Positions 26,761-37,377 of a DNA stretch of 58,571 nucleotides are shown here, in pieces. The notes under the pieces were generated by a model. It saw nothing but the letters and a program-made list of their open reading frames with translations, ran no database searches and was not told the origin of the DNA. Source of the DNA: Xanthobacter sp. NM-59 (GTDB lineage Bacteria; Pseudomonadota; Alphaproteobacteria; Rhizobiales; Xanthobacteraceae); assembly GCF_021401125.1 (NCBI RefSeq), contig NZ_JACBFQ010000017.1:1-58571 (forward strand), in the 5' to 3' direction. Both the position numbers and the translations under genes were made by a program. Within the stretch, counting starts at the first letter, position 1, and every line of letters starts with the position of its first letter.

Positions 26761-27178
26761 CGAAGCCTCTCGCGGCTTGAGCGGCGGGCGACTCCCTTCA
26801 AGCGGCCGGGGCAAAAGATCCGGTCGGGTCGCGCGCCCGGCGATGGGCCCACGCGGCGGCTGCCGGCCACACCAACAGATGTTTTGCCGCGCCTGGGTGC
26901 ACATCCATGGGCCTGCGTCCCTTGCATCGGCGCGAGAGGGGTGGCATGACGCGCCGGTTCCGTATGGGGCTGCGGCGCGGTGTCTCTGCCGCGCTTGGTT
27001 CCGTGTCCCGGCCGGCTTGGTCCGGCGGCGGTCTTCCGCCTTGGTGTTCGTCTGGCGCTGGTGCGGGGATTCCCGGCCGGCATGGCGGGTGCGGCGGGGG
27101 CTCATGCGGGAACGGGGCGGTTTCTCCGCCCCTTGATCCAGGAATAGCGGGGCGCGCGGCGCCCTTCAGGAGGTCGCC
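26761..27178. other. 418-bp gap between murJ and trpS
   Basis: I see no gene or RNA here. Only generic GC-rich hairpins are visible. Confidence 0.5.
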
Positions 27179-28216
27179 ATGGCGGCGGTCGCAGAACGTG
27201 TCTTTTCCGGCGTGCAGCCCACGGGCAACCTGCACCTCGGCAACTATCTCGGCGCCATCAAGCGCTTCGTGGAGCTGCAGAACAGCCACGAGTGCATTTA
27301 TTGCGTGGTGGACCTCCACGCCATCACCGTCTGGCAGGACCCCGAGGAGCTGAAGCGCCACACCCGCGAGGTGACGGCCGCCTTCATCGCCTGCGGCATC
27401 GACCCCAAGGCGCACATCGTGTTCAACCAGAGCCAGGTGTCCGGCCATGCCGAGCTCGCCTGGATCTTCAATTGCGTGGCCCGCATGGGCTGGTTGAACC
27501 GCATGACGCAGTTCAAGGAAAAGGCCGGCAAGGACCGCGAGAACGTCTCCGTGGGCCTGTTTGCCTATCCCACCCTGATGGCCGCCGACATCCTGCTCTA
27601 CCGCGCCACCCACGTGCCGGTGGGCGAGGACCAGAAGCAGCATCTTGAGCTGACGCGCGACATCGCGCAGAAATTCAACACCGATTTCGCCCCCACCATC
27701 GCCGCCTATGGCCATGGCGAGGGCTATTTCCCGCTCACGGAGCCGCTCATCGCCGGCCCCGCCACGCGCGTGATGAGCCTGCGCGACGGCGCCAAGAAGA
27801 TGTCGAAGTCGGATGCCTCCGACTTCTCCCGCATCAACCTGACCGACGATGCCGACGCCATCGCCGGCAAGGTGCGCAAGGCCAAGACCGACCCCGAGCC
27901 TCTCCCCTCCGAGGAAGAGGGCCTGAAGGGGCGGCCCGAGGCGGAAAATCTGGTGGGCATCTATGCCGCCCTCTCGGATGGCAATAAGGCGCAGGTGCTG
28001 AAGGATTTCGGCGGCGCCCAGTTCTCCGCCTTCAAGGCGGCGCTGGTGGACCTGGCGGTGACCAAGCTTGGCCCCATTGGCGCGGAAATGCAGCGCCTGA
28101 TGGGCGATGTGAGCGCCATCGACGCCATTCTCGCCGACGGCGCCGAGCGCGCGCGGGTGATCGCCGACCAGACCATTCGCGATGTCAAGGACATCGTTGG
28201 CATGGTTCGTGCGTAG
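27179..28216 (+). CDS. trpS: Tryptophanyl-tRNA synthetase
   Basis: This class I synthetase charges tRNA-Trp. The 345-residue protein has the HIGH-like [20 protein letters not shown], the ATP site [38 protein letters not shown] and the KMSKS loop [10 protein letters not shown]. The inserted [24 protein letters not shown] segment is usual for proteobacterial long forms. CAGGAGG just before the ATG fixes the start. Confidence 0.97.
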   Translation: MAAVAERVFSGVQPTGNLHLGNYLGAIKRFVELQNSHECIYCVVDLHAITVWQDPEELKRHTREVTAAFIACGIDPKAHIVFNQSQVSGHAELAWIFNCVARMGWLNRMTQFKEKAGKDRENVSVGLFAYPTLMAADILLYRATHVPVGEDQKQHLELTRDIAQKFNTDFAPTIAAYGHGEGYFPLTEPLIAGPATRVMSLRDGAKKMSKSDASDFSRINLTDDADAIAGKVRKAKTDPEPLPSEEEGLKGRPEAENLVGIYAALSDGNKAQVLKDFGGAQFSAFKAALVDLAVTKLGPIGAEMQRLMGDVSAIDAILADGAERARVIADQTIRDVKDIVGMVRA

Positions 28217-28654
28217 CGGCGCGCGCGAAGGTCGAATGGCCTCTTTGCGTCGGATATGAGACGCGGAGGGGTCCATTCCATGATAAATGGAGAACGCGCC
28301 CGCGGCCTGCCGCGTGCCGGAGCGGCGCCTGCAATGGTGCCGCCAAGACGACGAAGAACACTCTCGCGCTCCGGCGCGAGGTGGTCCGGCGCCAGGGGTA
28401 CCCGGCGCGCCGGGCATGGCATGCCAAGGTAACCGGTGCTGGGGGCGGCCCGCATTCTTGCGGCGAACGTAAGGTCATGACTGCCGAAAATGGTGGAAAA
28501 ACGCCACCGTGGCGCGACGCGCCGCCGCAGTGCTCATGACCCCCGGGACATCACGTACCTTTGACATGTATCAAGGAGAAAATGGGCCTCGTGCGCATGG
28601 TGCGCTGGAGGCCGTGCGAGTGCAGTGTCACGCCTCGGCGCAAGGGGTTCTGCA
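28217..28654. other. 438-bp region between trpS and ccoN
   Basis: No gene is supported. It contains the ccoN promoter region with the FNR/FixK box at 28561-28574 and a small hairpin GGTGG / CCACC around 28489-28505. Confidence 0.5.
28561..28574 (+). promoter_or_regulatory. FNR/FixK box of the ccoNOQP operon
   Basis: TTGACATGTATCAA matches TTGAY-N4-RTCAA. It lies 81 bp before ccoN, so a start site near 28609 would put it at the class II activating position (-41.5). This is the standard control point of cbb3 oxidases under low oxygen (FixK2, FnrL or Anr). Confidence 0.9.
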
Positions 28655-30319
28655 ATGTCGACAATTCAAGATCCAATCCCAGCCCCGGCGAAGTCCATGC
28701 GGTTTGGGGAGGCCGCGCTGCTCGTGGTCTTCGCTGCGTTGGCCTTCCTTTCGATCATCGTGGCGGCGAAGGCCTATTCGTCGGCCTACGCATTTCATGC
28801 CTATCTTTTTGCCGCGGGTTCGATTGCCGCTGTCTTCGCCATCGGCAACCGTTACATGGACCGTCCGGCCGGCGCGACGCCGCAGCTGATCGACGGCAAG
28901 CCCAACTACAATTTCGATGTGGTGCGATTCGGCGTGATCGCCGCCGTGGTCTGGGGTGTGGCCGGCTTCCTCGCCGGTGACCTGGCGGCCTGGCAGCTCG
29001 CCTTCCCCGCCTTCAACTTCGAAACCTCCTGGCTGTCGTTCGGCCGCCTGCGCCCGCTGCACACCTCCGCGGTGATCTTCGCATTCGGCGGCAACGTGCT
29101 GATCGCCACCTCCTTCTATGTGGTGCAGCGGACCTCGCACGCCCGCCTCGCCGGTGATCTGGCGCCGTGGTTCGTGGTGCTGGGCTACAACTTCTTCATC
29201 GTCATCGCCGGTACGGGCTACCTGCTGGGCATCACCCAGTCCAAGGAATATGCCGAGCCGGAATGGTATGCCGACCTGTGGCTGACGGTGGTGTGGGTCA
29301 CCTATCTGCTGGTGTTCGTGGCCACCATCTGGAAGCGCCGTGAGCCCCATATCTATGTGGCGAACTGGTTCTACCTGGCGTTCATCATCACCATTGCGAT
29401 GCTGCACCTGGGCAACAACGTCACCATTCCAGTGTCGCTGTTCTCGGACAAGTCCTACATCTACTGGTCGGGCGTGCAGGACGCCATGTTCCAGTGGTGG
29501 TATGGCCATAACGCGGTGGGCTTCTTCCTGACCGCCGGCTTCCTGGCCATCATGTACTACTTCATCCCGAAGCGCGCCGAGCGGCCGGTCTATTCCTACC
29601 GTCTGTCCATCGTGCACTTCTGGGCCCTGATCTTCATCTACATCTGGGCCGGTCCCCACCACCTGCACTACACCGCGCTTCCCGATTGGGCGCAGACCCT
29701 GGGCATGACCTTCTCGGTCATCCTCTGGATGCCGTCCTGGGGTGGCATGATCAACGGCCTCATGACCCTGTCGGGCGCGTGGGACAAGCTGCGTACCGAC
29801 CCGGTCATCCGCATGATGGTGGTCTCCGTGGCCTTCTACGGAATGTCCACCTTCGAGGGGCCGATGATGGCCGTGAAGGCGGTGAACTCGCTCAGCCACT
29901 ACACTGAGTGGACCGTCGGTCACGTGCATTCCGGTGCGCTGGGCTGGGTCGCCTACATCTCCTTCGGCGCCATCTACTGCCTGGTTCCCTGGCTGTGGAA
30001 CAAGCCTCAGATGTATTCCGTGAAGGCCATCGCCTGGCACTTCTGGATCTCGACCCTCGGCATCGTGCTCTACATCTCGTCCATGTGGGTTGCGGGTATC
30101 ATGCAGGGCCTGATGTGGCGCGCTTACACCAGCCTCGGCTTCCTCGAATACTCGTTCATCGAGACGGTTGAGGCCGTGCACCCGCTCTACGTGATCCGCG
30201 CCACCGGCGGCCTGCTGTTCGTCACCGGCGGACTGATCATGGCCTGGAACGTGTGGAAGACCATCACCATGCCGCAGGCGGTGGCCGAGCAGAAGCTCGC
30301 CCTCGCCCCCGCGGAATGA
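28655..30319 (+). CDS. ccoN: cbb3-type cytochrome c oxidase subunit I (CcoN/FixN)
   Basis: CcoN is the catalytic subunit with haem b and the haem b3-CuB centre; it reduces oxygen with very high affinity. The 554-residue protein has 12-14 membrane helices. Histidine ligands lie in [42 protein letters not shown] and [30 protein letters not shown] ends the conserved part. The ATG at 28655 follows AAGGGG; an in-frame GTG at 28625 is less likely. First gene of ccoNOQP. Confidence 0.98.
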   Translation: MSTIQDPIPAPAKSMRFGEAALLVVFAALAFLSIIVAAKAYSSAYAFHAYLFAAGSIAAVFAIGNRYMDRPAGATPQLIDGKPNYNFDVVRFGVIAAVVWGVAGFLAGDLAAWQLAFPAFNFETSWLSFGRLRPLHTSAVIFAFGGNVLIATSFYVVQRTSHARLAGDLAPWFVVLGYNFFIVIAGTGYLLGITQSKEYAEPEWYADLWLTVVWVTYLLVFVATIWKRREPHIYVANWFYLAFIITIAMLHLGNNVTIPVSLFSDKSYIYWSGVQDAMFQWWYGHNAVGFFLTAGFLAIMYYFIPKRAERPVYSYRLSIVHFWALIFIYIWAGPHHLHYTALPDWAQTLGMTFSVILWMPSWGGMINGLMTLSGAWDKLRTDPVIRMMVVSVAFYGMSTFEGPMMAVKAVNSLSHYTEWTVGHVHSGALGWVAYISFGAIYCLVPWLWNKPQMYSVKAIAWHFWISTLGIVLYISSMWVAGIMQGLMWRAYTSLGFLEYSFIETVEAVHPLYVIRATGGLLFVTGGLIMAWNVWKTITMPQAVAEQKLALAPAE

Positions 30320-30333
30320 GGGAGAAACGACCC

Positions 30334-31080
30334 ATGGCGTCGCAAGGCACGTCCATCTGGGCCAAGCACCAGATCTTCGAAAAGCACACCTACTGGCTGA
30401 TGCTGGGGATCCTCATCGTGATCTCCATCGGTGGTCTGGTGGAAATCGCTCCGCTCTTCTACCTGAAGGGCACGGTTGAGACGGTGCAGGGCATGCGGCC
30501 CTACACCCCTCTCGAGCTGATGGGGCGCAACATCTACATCCGCGAGGGCTGCTACAACTGCCACTCGCAGATGATCCGCCCCCTGCGTGACGAGGTGGAG
30601 CGCTACGGCCACTATTCCCTGGCGGCCGAGAGCATGTACGACCACCCCTTCCAATGGGGTTCCAAGCGCACCGGTCCCGATCTGGCGCGCGTGGGCGGCA
30701 AGTATTCCGACGTGTGGCACCAGGAGCACCTGCACAATCCGCGCTCGGTGGTTCCCGCTTCCATCATGCCGGCCTATCCCTGGCTGTCGCAGACCAAGCT
30801 CAACGCCAAGCATATCCAGCAGGATATGAAGGTGCTGCGTCTGGAAGGCGTGCCCTATACGGATGAGGACATCGCCAACGCGCAGGCGGACATCCTCACC
30901 CAGTCCACCACCGATGCCGACGCGGAGGCGCTGCAGAAGCGCTATCCCAAGGCTCAGGTGCGTGATTTCGACGGGAACCCCGCCGAGCTGACCGAAGCCG
31001 ACGCGCTCATCGCCTATCTGCAGATGCTGGGCACGCTGGTGGACTTCAAGCTCTACGACAACAAGGCGAACGTGAGGTGA
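30334..31080 (+). CDS. ccoO: cbb3 oxidase subunit II, monohaem cytochrome c (CcoO/FixO)
   Basis: CcoO is a membrane-anchored periplasmic cytochrome c that feeds electrons to CcoN. The 248-residue protein has one N-terminal anchor helix ([25 protein letters not shown]) and one c-type haem motif CYNCH in [18 protein letters not shown]. An axial Met lies in [11 protein letters not shown]. It lies 14 bp after ccoN and 3 bp before ccoQ. Confidence 0.98.
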   Translation: MASQGTSIWAKHQIFEKHTYWLMLGILIVISIGGLVEIAPLFYLKGTVETVQGMRPYTPLELMGRNIYIREGCYNCHSQMIRPLRDEVERYGHYSLAAESMYDHPFQWGSKRTGPDLARVGGKYSDVWHQEHLHNPRSVVPASIMPAYPWLSQTKLNAKHIQQDMKVLRLEGVPYTDEDIANAQADILTQSTTDADAEALQKRYPKAQVRDFDGNPAELTEADALIAYLQMLGTLVDFKLYDNKANVR

Positions 31081-31083
31081 GCC

Positions 31084-31245
31084 ATGTCAGCGAGCTACGA
31101 ATCCGTGGCGAGTTTTGCGCAGACGTGGGGCTTGGTGCTGTTTGTCATCGCCTTCGCGCTCGTGGTGGCCTACGCCTTCTGGCCCGGCAAGAAACGGAAG
31201 AAGGAAATCGAGGACGCCGCCAATATTCCGCTCAAAGAGGATTGA
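31084..31245 (+). CDS. ccoQ: cbb3 oxidase small subunit CcoQ/FixQ
   Basis: A 53-residue protein with one membrane helix (WGLVLFVIAFALVVAYAFW) followed by a basic PGKKRKKE stretch, the typical CcoQ layout. CcoQ stabilises the complex and in Rhodobacter influences signalling to redox regulators. It starts three bases after ccoO and stops four bases before ccoP. Confidence 0.93.
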   Translation: MSASYESVASFAQTWGLVLFVIAFALVVAYAFWPGKKRKKEIEDAANIPLKED

Positions 31246-31249
31246 TCCC

Positions 31250-32134
31250 GTGAGCACGACCGAAAACTCTCATCAAGGCCGGCTCGACACGGTCACCGGC
31301 GTCCGCACCACGGGCCATGAGTGGGACGGCATCGAGGAGCTGAACAATCCTCTGCCGCGTTGGTGGCTGTGGGTCTGGTATGCCTGCATTGTGTGGTCCA
31401 TCGCCTATTGGATCATGTACCCCGCGTGGCCGCTGATCTCGACGGCCACGCCGGGCCTCCTGGGCTGGAACTCGCGCTCCGCGGTGTCGCAGCAGATCGA
31501 TGACCTGCGGGCCCTGCGCGCGGAAAGCACCGCGAAGCTGGCCGACGCCTCGCTTCAGCAGATCGAGGATACCCCCGCTCTGCTGACGCTGGCGCGGGCC
31601 CAGGGTCGCGTGGCCTTCGCCGACAATTGTGCGCCCTGCCATGGCCAGGGCGGCGGCGGCGCCGTGGGCTTCCCGAACCTGAACGACGACGATTGGCTGT
31701 GGGGTGGTAGCCTCGACCAGATCTACCAGACCATCAGCTACGGCATCCGGTCCGGTGACGATCAGGCCCATGTGGGCAACATGCCGGCCTTCGGTCGCGA
31801 CGGCATCCTCACCCGGCCGGAGATCTCCGCGGTTGCGGGCTATGTGCGCACGCTTTCCGGTCTGGATAAGCCCGGTGCGGACTATGCGAAGGGCAAGGAA
31901 GTGTTCCTCGCCAATTGCGCCGCGTGCCATGGTCCCGAGGGCAAGGGCAATCAGGAAGTCGGCGCGCCCAACCTGACGGACAACATCTGGCTCTATGGTC
32001 CCGACAAGGCGACCATCGAGTATGCGGTGACCAATGGTCGTGGCAACGTGATGCCGGCTTGGCATGGCCGCCTCGACCCCACCACCGTCAAGGTGCTGAC
32101 CGTTTACGTCCACTCGCTGGGCGGCGGCCGCTGA
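31250..32134 (+). CDS. ccoP: cbb3 oxidase subunit III, dihaem cytochrome c (CcoP/FixP)
   Basis: CcoP takes electrons from cytochrome c and passes them to CcoO. The 294-residue protein starts at a GTG (VSTTENSHQG in reading, initiated as Met), has the ELNNPLPRWWLWVWYACIVWS segment leading into its single anchor helix and two haem motifs, CAPCH and CAACH. The axial-Met segments are GNMPAFG and NVMPAWHG. A strong terminator 20 bases after the stop ends the operon. Confidence 0.98.
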   Translation: MSTTENSHQGRLDTVTGVRTTGHEWDGIEELNNPLPRWWLWVWYACIVWSIAYWIMYPAWPLISTATPGLLGWNSRSAVSQQIDDLRALRAESTAKLADASLQQIEDTPALLTLARAQGRVAFADNCAPCHGQGGGGAVGFPNLNDDDWLWGGSLDQIYQTISYGIRSGDDQAHVGNMPAFGRDGILTRPEISAVAGYVRTLSGLDKPGADYAKGKEVFLANCAACHGPEGKGNQEVGAPNLTDNIWLYGPDKATIEYAVTNGRGNVMPAWHGRLDPTTVKVLTVYVHSLGGGR

Positions 32135-32153
32135 GGTCTGGCCGATCGGAATG

Positions 32154-32189
32154 GGCTCCTCGGACGCGCGACGTCCGGGGAGCCTTTTT
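32154..32189 (+). terminator. Rho-independent terminator of ccoNOQP
   Basis: Stem GGCTCC-T-CGGACG / CGTCCG-G-GGAGCC with loop CGCGA, followed by TTTTT. Confidence 0.92.
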
Positions 32190-32569
32190 GCGTTCCAACG
32201 TGCGGCTTTTGTCGATGCAGCTTCGCTTTCGGGAGCGAAGTCGCGCCACCGCCAGGGACCGTACTCAGGTCTGGTGTTGGCACCCGCGGCTGATGCGATG
32301 GGCGAGACATTACGGCGGAACGCCGGCTGCCGCCGCGACGAAATGTCGGTGTGGCTTTTAGACCAACTGACATTGTTCTATATTCTAGAGCATGAATGTT
32401 TGAACGCTCCCAAAGGCGTGGCCGCCGTGGGGGCCGCGTCCTTCCCCGATCTGCAGACCGCCAGTGGCGGGCCCCGGGGGAGATGATCGGCGGGGGCATC
32501 CTCCGCGTCGCCCCGTGGTCTTGGACCTCATGGTCTTGGTCTTGGGGTCAAACTTCGGCGATCGAATAA
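32190..32569 (+). other. 380-bp region upstream of ccoG
   Basis: No gene is supported. A stem TTCGCT / AGCGAA lies around 32222-32239. An AT-rich stretch at 32365-32400 probably holds the ccoG promoter. No full FNR/FixK palindrome was found, unlike at ccoN. TGGTCTTGG occurs three times between 32516 and 32546, a small slippage-type repeat. Confidence 0.5.
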
Positions 32570-34045
32570 ATGACTGCCCTGACGAAGCCAGAAGCCAACT
32601 CGCAGGCGTCCAATCCCGGCCCCAATGTGGTCGGGCCGGATGACGATATCCCGCTGTACGAGAGTCGGAAGAAGATCTTTCCGCAGGCCGTGCACGGGCG
32701 CTACCGCACCATCAAGTGGGCGGTGCTGATTGTCTCGCTGGCCATCTATTATTTCCTGCCCTTCGTGCGGTGGGATCGCGGCGCCGATGCGCCCAACCAG
32801 GCAGTGCTGCTGGATCTGCCAGCGCGGCGCTTCTATTTCTTCTTTCTGGAGATCTGGCCGCAGGAATTCTACTACGTCGCTGGCCTCCTGATTCTCGCGG
32901 CGCTCGTGCTGTTCCTCATGAACGCACTCGCTGGCCGCGTGTGGTGTGGCTATATGTGCCCGCAGACCGTGTGGACCGACCTTTTCATGGCGGTCGAGCG
33001 CTTGGTGGAAGGCGATCGCCGGGAGCGGATCCGTCTCGATGCCGCCCCCTGGAACCTGGAAAAGATCGTCCGCCGCACGCTGACGCACTCCATCTGGCTT
33101 CTGATCGCCTGGTGGACCGGCGGCGCCTGGGTTCTCTACTTCGCCGATGCCCCCACCCTGGTGAAGGAGCTGGTGACCTTCCAGGCGCCCATGGTGGCCT
33201 ATATCTCCATCGGCATCCTGACCTTCACCACCTATGCGCTTGCGGGCCACATGCGGGAGCAGGTGTGCACCTACATGTGTCCCTGGCCCCGCATCCAGGC
33301 GGCGCTGACGGACGAATACGCCCTTAACGTCACCTATTGCTTCGACCGCGGCGAGCCGCGTGCTTCCGTTAAGAAGGCTGCGGCCGCGCGCGCGGCGGGC
33401 CAGCCGGCGGGTGACTGCATCGATTGCGGCCAGTGCGTCAATGTCTGCCCGACGGGCGTGGACATTCGTCAGGGCTCGCAGCTGGCCTGCATTCAGTGCG
33501 GCCTCTGCATCGACGCCTGCAACACGGTCATGAAGAAGATCGACCGGCCCGGCGAGCTCATCACCTATGAGAGCGAGGCGAACATGGAGGCGCGGCTTGC
33601 GGGCAAGCCGTTCGTTCAGCGCCTCATCCGCCCGCGGACACTGCTTTATGTGGCGCTGATCGGTGCGGTGTGCGCGCTCATGCTCACCACGCTGGTCAAC
33701 CGGGCCACCGAGGGTGTGTCCGCCCTGCATGACCGCAATCCGCTGTTCGTGCGGCTCTCCGATGGTTCGGTGCGCAACGCTTACACGCTGCGGCTGACCA
33801 ACAAGCAGCTCCAGGACCGCACCTTCGCGCTGTCCATCTCCGGCGTGCCCGGTGGACGCCTCGATGTGGTGGGCGATCAGGCTGGCGCCCTGACCATCGG
33901 CCCCGACCAGACCCGCGAGTTGCGCGTGCTGGTGACGACCCAGGACAAGCTGCCGGCCGCTGCCTCACTTCCGCTCACTTTCCAGATACGGGATGTGGCG
34001 ACGGGGCGTGAGGCGTCGGTCACCGACCACTTCATCGGCCCCTAG
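32570..34045 (+). CDS. ccoG: CcoG/FixG, membrane ferredoxin-like copper reductase for cbb3 assembly
   Basis: CcoG is a polyferredoxin that reduces Cu(II) to Cu(I) for insertion into the cbb3 oxidase. The 491-residue protein has five or so membrane helices, a NapH-like CxxxC pair in GRVWCGYMCPQTVW, a second CTYMCPWPR, and two 4Fe-4S motifs in CIDCGQCVNVCPTGVD and CIQCGLCIDACN. A C-terminal periplasmic immunoglobulin-like domain (about 390-490) follows. The start ATG at 32570 agrees with the family; the ribosome site is weak. First of the ccoGHIS genes. Confidence 0.96.
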   Translation: MTALTKPEANSQASNPGPNVVGPDDDIPLYESRKKIFPQAVHGRYRTIKWAVLIVSLAIYYFLPFVRWDRGADAPNQAVLLDLPARRFYFFFLEIWPQEFYYVAGLLILAALVLFLMNALAGRVWCGYMCPQTVWTDLFMAVERLVEGDRRERIRLDAAPWNLEKIVRRTLTHSIWLLIAWWTGGAWVLYFADAPTLVKELVTFQAPMVAYISIGILTFTTYALAGHMREQVCTYMCPWPRIQAALTDEYALNVTYCFDRGEPRASVKKAAAARAAGQPAGDCIDCGQCVNVCPTGVDIRQGSQLACIQCGLCIDACNTVMKKIDRPGELITYESEANMEARLAGKPFVQRLIRPRTLLYVALIGAVCALMLTTLVNRATEGVSALHDRNPLFVRLSDGSVRNAYTLRLTNKQLQDRTFALSISGVPGGRLDVVGDQAGALTIGPDQTRELRVLVTTQDKLPAAASLPLTFQIRDVATGREASVTDHFIGP

Positions 34046-34244
34046 GGAAGCGCGAGACAGCTGGCAGCCAGGCGGGAGCAAGAGCATCCGCCCGGTCTCC
34101 GGCGCATCAATTGGAGCAGGCTTGCCTGCGCCATCGAAGCTCGCGACTTGATGCCTTCCAGCCCCGGCGCTCCCCTCGGAGCATCGGGGTTCGGGATCAG
34201 AGCAAGTGGCCGCATCGCGGCCGGGAGCGGGTGAGGAGCGATCG

Positions 34245-34751
34245 ATGGTGGCAGCGGAACGTGGGCAGAGGCCCCCGCGGCGAATCACCGGCACCATGGT
34301 GCTGCTGGGGCTTTTGGCCTTTTTCGCTGTCGTCATGACCGTCAACGTCATTATGGCGCGTTACGCCGTCAGCACCTTTGCCGGGCTTGAAACCGAGAGC
34401 TCATACAAAGCGGGCCTCACCTTCAGCAAGGAATCGAGCGCCGCGGATGCGCAGGAAGCCCGCCACTGGTCAGTGGACGTGGATCTGGAAACGCCCGCAG
34501 GCACGGCCAGGACCGTCGACCTCAAGGTGATGGACGCCAGCGGCACGCCGCTGACCAATCTCGTCGCGGATGGCCGTTTCGCACACCCCACCGACGCCCG
34601 GCGGGACGTGGTGCTCGATCTGGTCCCCCTCGGCGGCGGGCGCTACGAGGCCAAAACCGACGCCGGGCCGGGCCAATGGGACCTGGTGATTGATTTCTCG
34701 CAAGGCGGGGAGCGGCTGTTCCGGTCCAAGAATCGGGTGCAGCTTCCGTAA
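34245..34751 (+). CDS. ccoH: CcoH/FixH, cbb3 oxidase assembly protein
   Basis: FixH is a membrane protein with a periplasmic domain needed for stable cbb3 assembly, working with the copper ATPase. The 168-residue protein has one N-terminal helix (MVLLGLLAFFAVVMTVNVIMARYAV), then SYKAGLTFSKESSAADAQEARHW, a family signature, and a beta-rich periplasmic domain. The start at 34245 has GAGGAG upstream. The 199-bp gap from ccoG has no visible promoter or gene. Confidence 0.93.
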   Translation: MVAAERGQRPPRRITGTMVLLGLLAFFAVVMTVNVIMARYAVSTFAGLETESSYKAGLTFSKESSAADAQEARHWSVDVDLETPAGTARTVDLKVMDASGTPLTNLVADGRFAHPTDARRDVVLDLVPLGGGRYEAKTDAGPGQWDLVIDFSQGGERLFRSKNRVQLP

Positions 34752-35169
34752 GCGGCATCGTTGCGCGCGAACCTGCCTTATGCGGGGAAACGGGTGCGGC
34801 GCCGAGGCTGCGGGATGGTCGCTTCCGGTGGAGGGCCATCTCTGCCTGGAGTACGATGGCGCTGCCGGTTCGTTGCGCCGGATGGGCCGTCGTACTCACT
34901 TCTATTTGAGGCCTGGGCGGATTCTCGCGCCGCGGCTTGCGGTGCGGCGGCCAAGCTGCGATGCAGAGGCGGCCGGCGAGGGGGCAAAACGTGTCGCAAC
35001 CCTGCGCGCGGCCTGCCGCCACATTGTCCCGCAGGGCGTTTAGCTGGAAGGCAGGGCTCGGCCGCAGCGGTCGGCTGGCGAAGTTTTGGCCGTTCAGGCA
35101 ACGCGCAGCGCGAAGGCCCCGAGGGGTGCCACAAGGTGCGCGAGAACGCAGGCAGGTGCCGGGTGGGTC
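34752..35169. other. 418-bp gap between ccoH and ccoI
   Basis: Most relatives have fixH and fixI close together, so this gap is long. I see no gene with supporting motifs and no clear terminator in it. Confidence 0.45.
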
Positions 35170-37377
35170 ATGGCTGAGGCTGTTGATTATTCCATCTTCG
35201 TGGCGAAGGGCGATGACGGTCTCTCGCAGATGAGCCTCGCCATCGACGGTATCGACTGCGCGGCCTGCATCTCCGACATTGAAAATGGCGTGCAGTCGCT
35301 TCCCGGCGTGGTGCGCGCGCGGCTCAATTATTCCACCCACCGTCTTTCCGTGGCCTGGGGCGCGCAGGCGAGCGCGTCCGATGTGGTGGCCAAGCTGGAG
35401 CAACTGGGCTACCGCGCCCACCCCTTCGCCGGCCGGGTGGAGGAGGAGGAGGCGCGCCGCGCCCAATGGCTGCTGCGCTGCCTGGGTGTGGCCGGCTTCG
35501 CCATGATGAACATCATGCTGCTGTCCATCTCCGTATGGTCCGGCAACGTCACGGATATCACGCCCGAGACGCGCGACTTTTTCCACTGGCTCTCGGCGCT
35601 CATTGCCCTTCCTGCAGCGGCCTATGCGGGCCAGCCCTTCTTCCAGAGCGCGCTGCGCGCCATCCGGTCCGGCAAGCTCAACATGGACGTGCCCATCACC
35701 ATCGGCGTCACGCTGGCGCTGGGCATGAGCGTGTTTGAAACCGCCATGAGCCGGCCCGATGCCTATTTCGACAGCGCCATCATGCTGCTGTTCTTCCTGC
35801 TGGCCGGCCGTTACCTGGACCACGAGGCGCGCCGGCGCACCCGCGCCGTGGCGGGCAATGTGGCGGCGCTGCGGGGCGAAATGGCACACCGGCTCGATGC
35901 GGAGGGCAATCCCGTGCTGGTGCCGGTGCAGGCCCTTCAGCCGGGGGATATGTTGCTGGTGGCGCCCGGTGAGCGCGTGGGCGCTGACGGGGTGGTCGCT
36001 TCCGGCCGCTCCAGTGTCGATGAAAGCCTGGTGACGGGCGAAACCCTGCCGCGCGAGCTCGCGGCCGGTGCCGTTGTCTATGCCGGCAGCCTCAATGGCG
36101 ATGGCGCCTTGCATGTGCGCGTGACCGCGGGTGGCCAGAACACCCTGGTGGACGATGTGCAGCGGCTGCTTGACGGCGCCCTGGCGGCACGCGGCGCCTA
36201 TGTGCGGCTGGCCGATCGCGTGGCGCGGCTCTATGCGCCGGTCGTGCATCTCACGGCGCTGGTCTCGATGGTGGGCTGGCTGATCGCCGGTGCGGATCTG
36301 CATTTCGCGGTGATGATCGCGGTGGCGGTGCTCATCATCACCTGCCCCTGCGCGCTGGCGCTCGCGGTTCCGGCGGTACAGGTGACGGCCACCGGGCGCC
36401 TGTTCCGCGCCGGCCTCCTCATCAATGCGGGCGACCTTCTGGAGCGCCTCGCGTCAGTCGACACCGTCGTGTTCGACAAGACGGGCACCCTCACGCTGCC
36501 CGAGCCGGCCTTGCGTTTACCCAAGGGGGCGGAACCGGTCCTGGTGGGGCTCGCGGGGCGGCTTGCCTTGTCCAGCCGCCATCCCCTTTCCCATGCCGTG
36601 GCGGCCCACGCGAATGGCGGTGCGCTCGCCGATGTGGTCGAGGTGCCCGGCCAGGGCGTGCGCGCCATGGTGGACGGTGTCGAGCTGCGCCTCGGCAGCC
36701 TCGTTTTCTGTCGCGCCGAGGCCCCCCACGATCTCGAACCGGATGTGTCCCTCATCGCCTTCAGGGCGGGGGAGAAGGTGCTCGTGATCGGCGTGCAGCA
36801 GGCACTGCGGCCCGATGCCGCGGAGGTGGTGGCCGCGCTCCGGGCGCGAAAACTCGACATCCGCATTCTTTCCGGCGATCGGGCTGAAGCCGTGGCGCCG
36901 GTGGCTGCGGCCCTGGGCATCACCGAGGTCGGCGCCGGCCTGAAGCCTGCCGACAAGATTGCGGCCCTGGACGCCCTGAAGGCGCAGGGCCACCGGGTTT
37001 TGATGGTGGGCGACGGGCTCAATGATGCGCCGGCCCTGGCGGCCGCTACGGTTTCCCTTTCGCCAGCCACCGGCGCGGCGGTGACGCAGGCCCACGCCGA
37101 TGCGGTCTTCCTGGGGCGGCGTCTGGCCCCGGTGCGGGCGGTTGTGGATGGGGCGCGTATCGCCTCTCGGCTGATGCGGCAGAATCTCGGCATTGCCGTC
37201 ATCTACAACCTCGTTGCCGTGCCGCTCGCCATTTGCGGAGTGGTTACGCCGCTGGTGGCGGCGCTGGCCATGTCCGGCTCGTCCATTCTCGTCACCGTCA
37301 ATGCCTTGCGCGCGGCGCGGCCCGGGCGCAAGGATGAGGCCCTCGACGCGACCCAGCTCAAGGAGGCCGTCGCATGA
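35170..37377 (+). CDS. ccoI: CcoI/FixI, copper-exporting P1B-type ATPase for cbb3 assembly
   Basis: CcoI pumps Cu(I) to the periplasm for CuB of the oxidase. The 735-residue P-type ATPase has a heavy-metal domain with Cys30-x2-Cys33 (GIDCAACISDIENGV), eight membrane helices, the Cys392-Pro-Cys394 metal site, phosphorylated Asp436 in DKTGTLT and the HP motif in SSRHPLSHA. The hinge GDGLNDAPAL is also present. The start at 35170 (MAEAVDYSIF) drops an upstream extension. Its stop overlaps ccoS by ATGA. Confidence 0.96.
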   Translation: MAEAVDYSIFVAKGDDGLSQMSLAIDGIDCAACISDIENGVQSLPGVVRARLNYSTHRLSVAWGAQASASDVVAKLEQLGYRAHPFAGRVEEEEARRAQWLLRCLGVAGFAMMNIMLLSISVWSGNVTDITPETRDFFHWLSALIALPAAAYAGQPFFQSALRAIRSGKLNMDVPITIGVTLALGMSVFETAMSRPDAYFDSAIMLLFFLLAGRYLDHEARRRTRAVAGNVAALRGEMAHRLDAEGNPVLVPVQALQPGDMLLVAPGERVGADGVVASGRSSVDESLVTGETLPRELAAGAVVYAGSLNGDGALHVRVTAGGQNTLVDDVQRLLDGALAARGAYVRLADRVARLYAPVVHLTALVSMVGWLIAGADLHFAVMIAVAVLIITCPCALALAVPAVQVTATGRLFRAGLLINAGDLLERLASVDTVVFDKTGTLTLPEPALRLPKGAEPVLVGLAGRLALSSRHPLSHAVAAHANGGALADVVEVPGQGVRAMVDGVELRLGSLVFCRAEAPHDLEPDVSLIAFRAGEKVLVIGVQQALRPDAAEVVAALRARKLDIRILSGDRAEAVAPVAAALGITEVGAGLKPADKIAALDALKAQGHRVLMVGDGLNDAPALAAATVSLSPATGAAVTQAHADAVFLGRRLAPVRAVVDGARIASRLMRQNLGIAVIYNLVAVPLAICGVVTPLVAALAMSGSSILVTVNALRAARPGRKDEALDATQLKEAVA

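Noticed and set aside
24874-27105. A minus-strand frame of about 740 codons opposite murJ
   Set aside because: It is rich in Arg/Gln/His with no motif and lies antisense to murJ, which has clear family signatures.
34752-35169. A gene in the ccoH-ccoI gap
   Set aside because: Short plus-strand frames are Arg/Gly-rich, overlap one another in several frames and lack ribosome sites.
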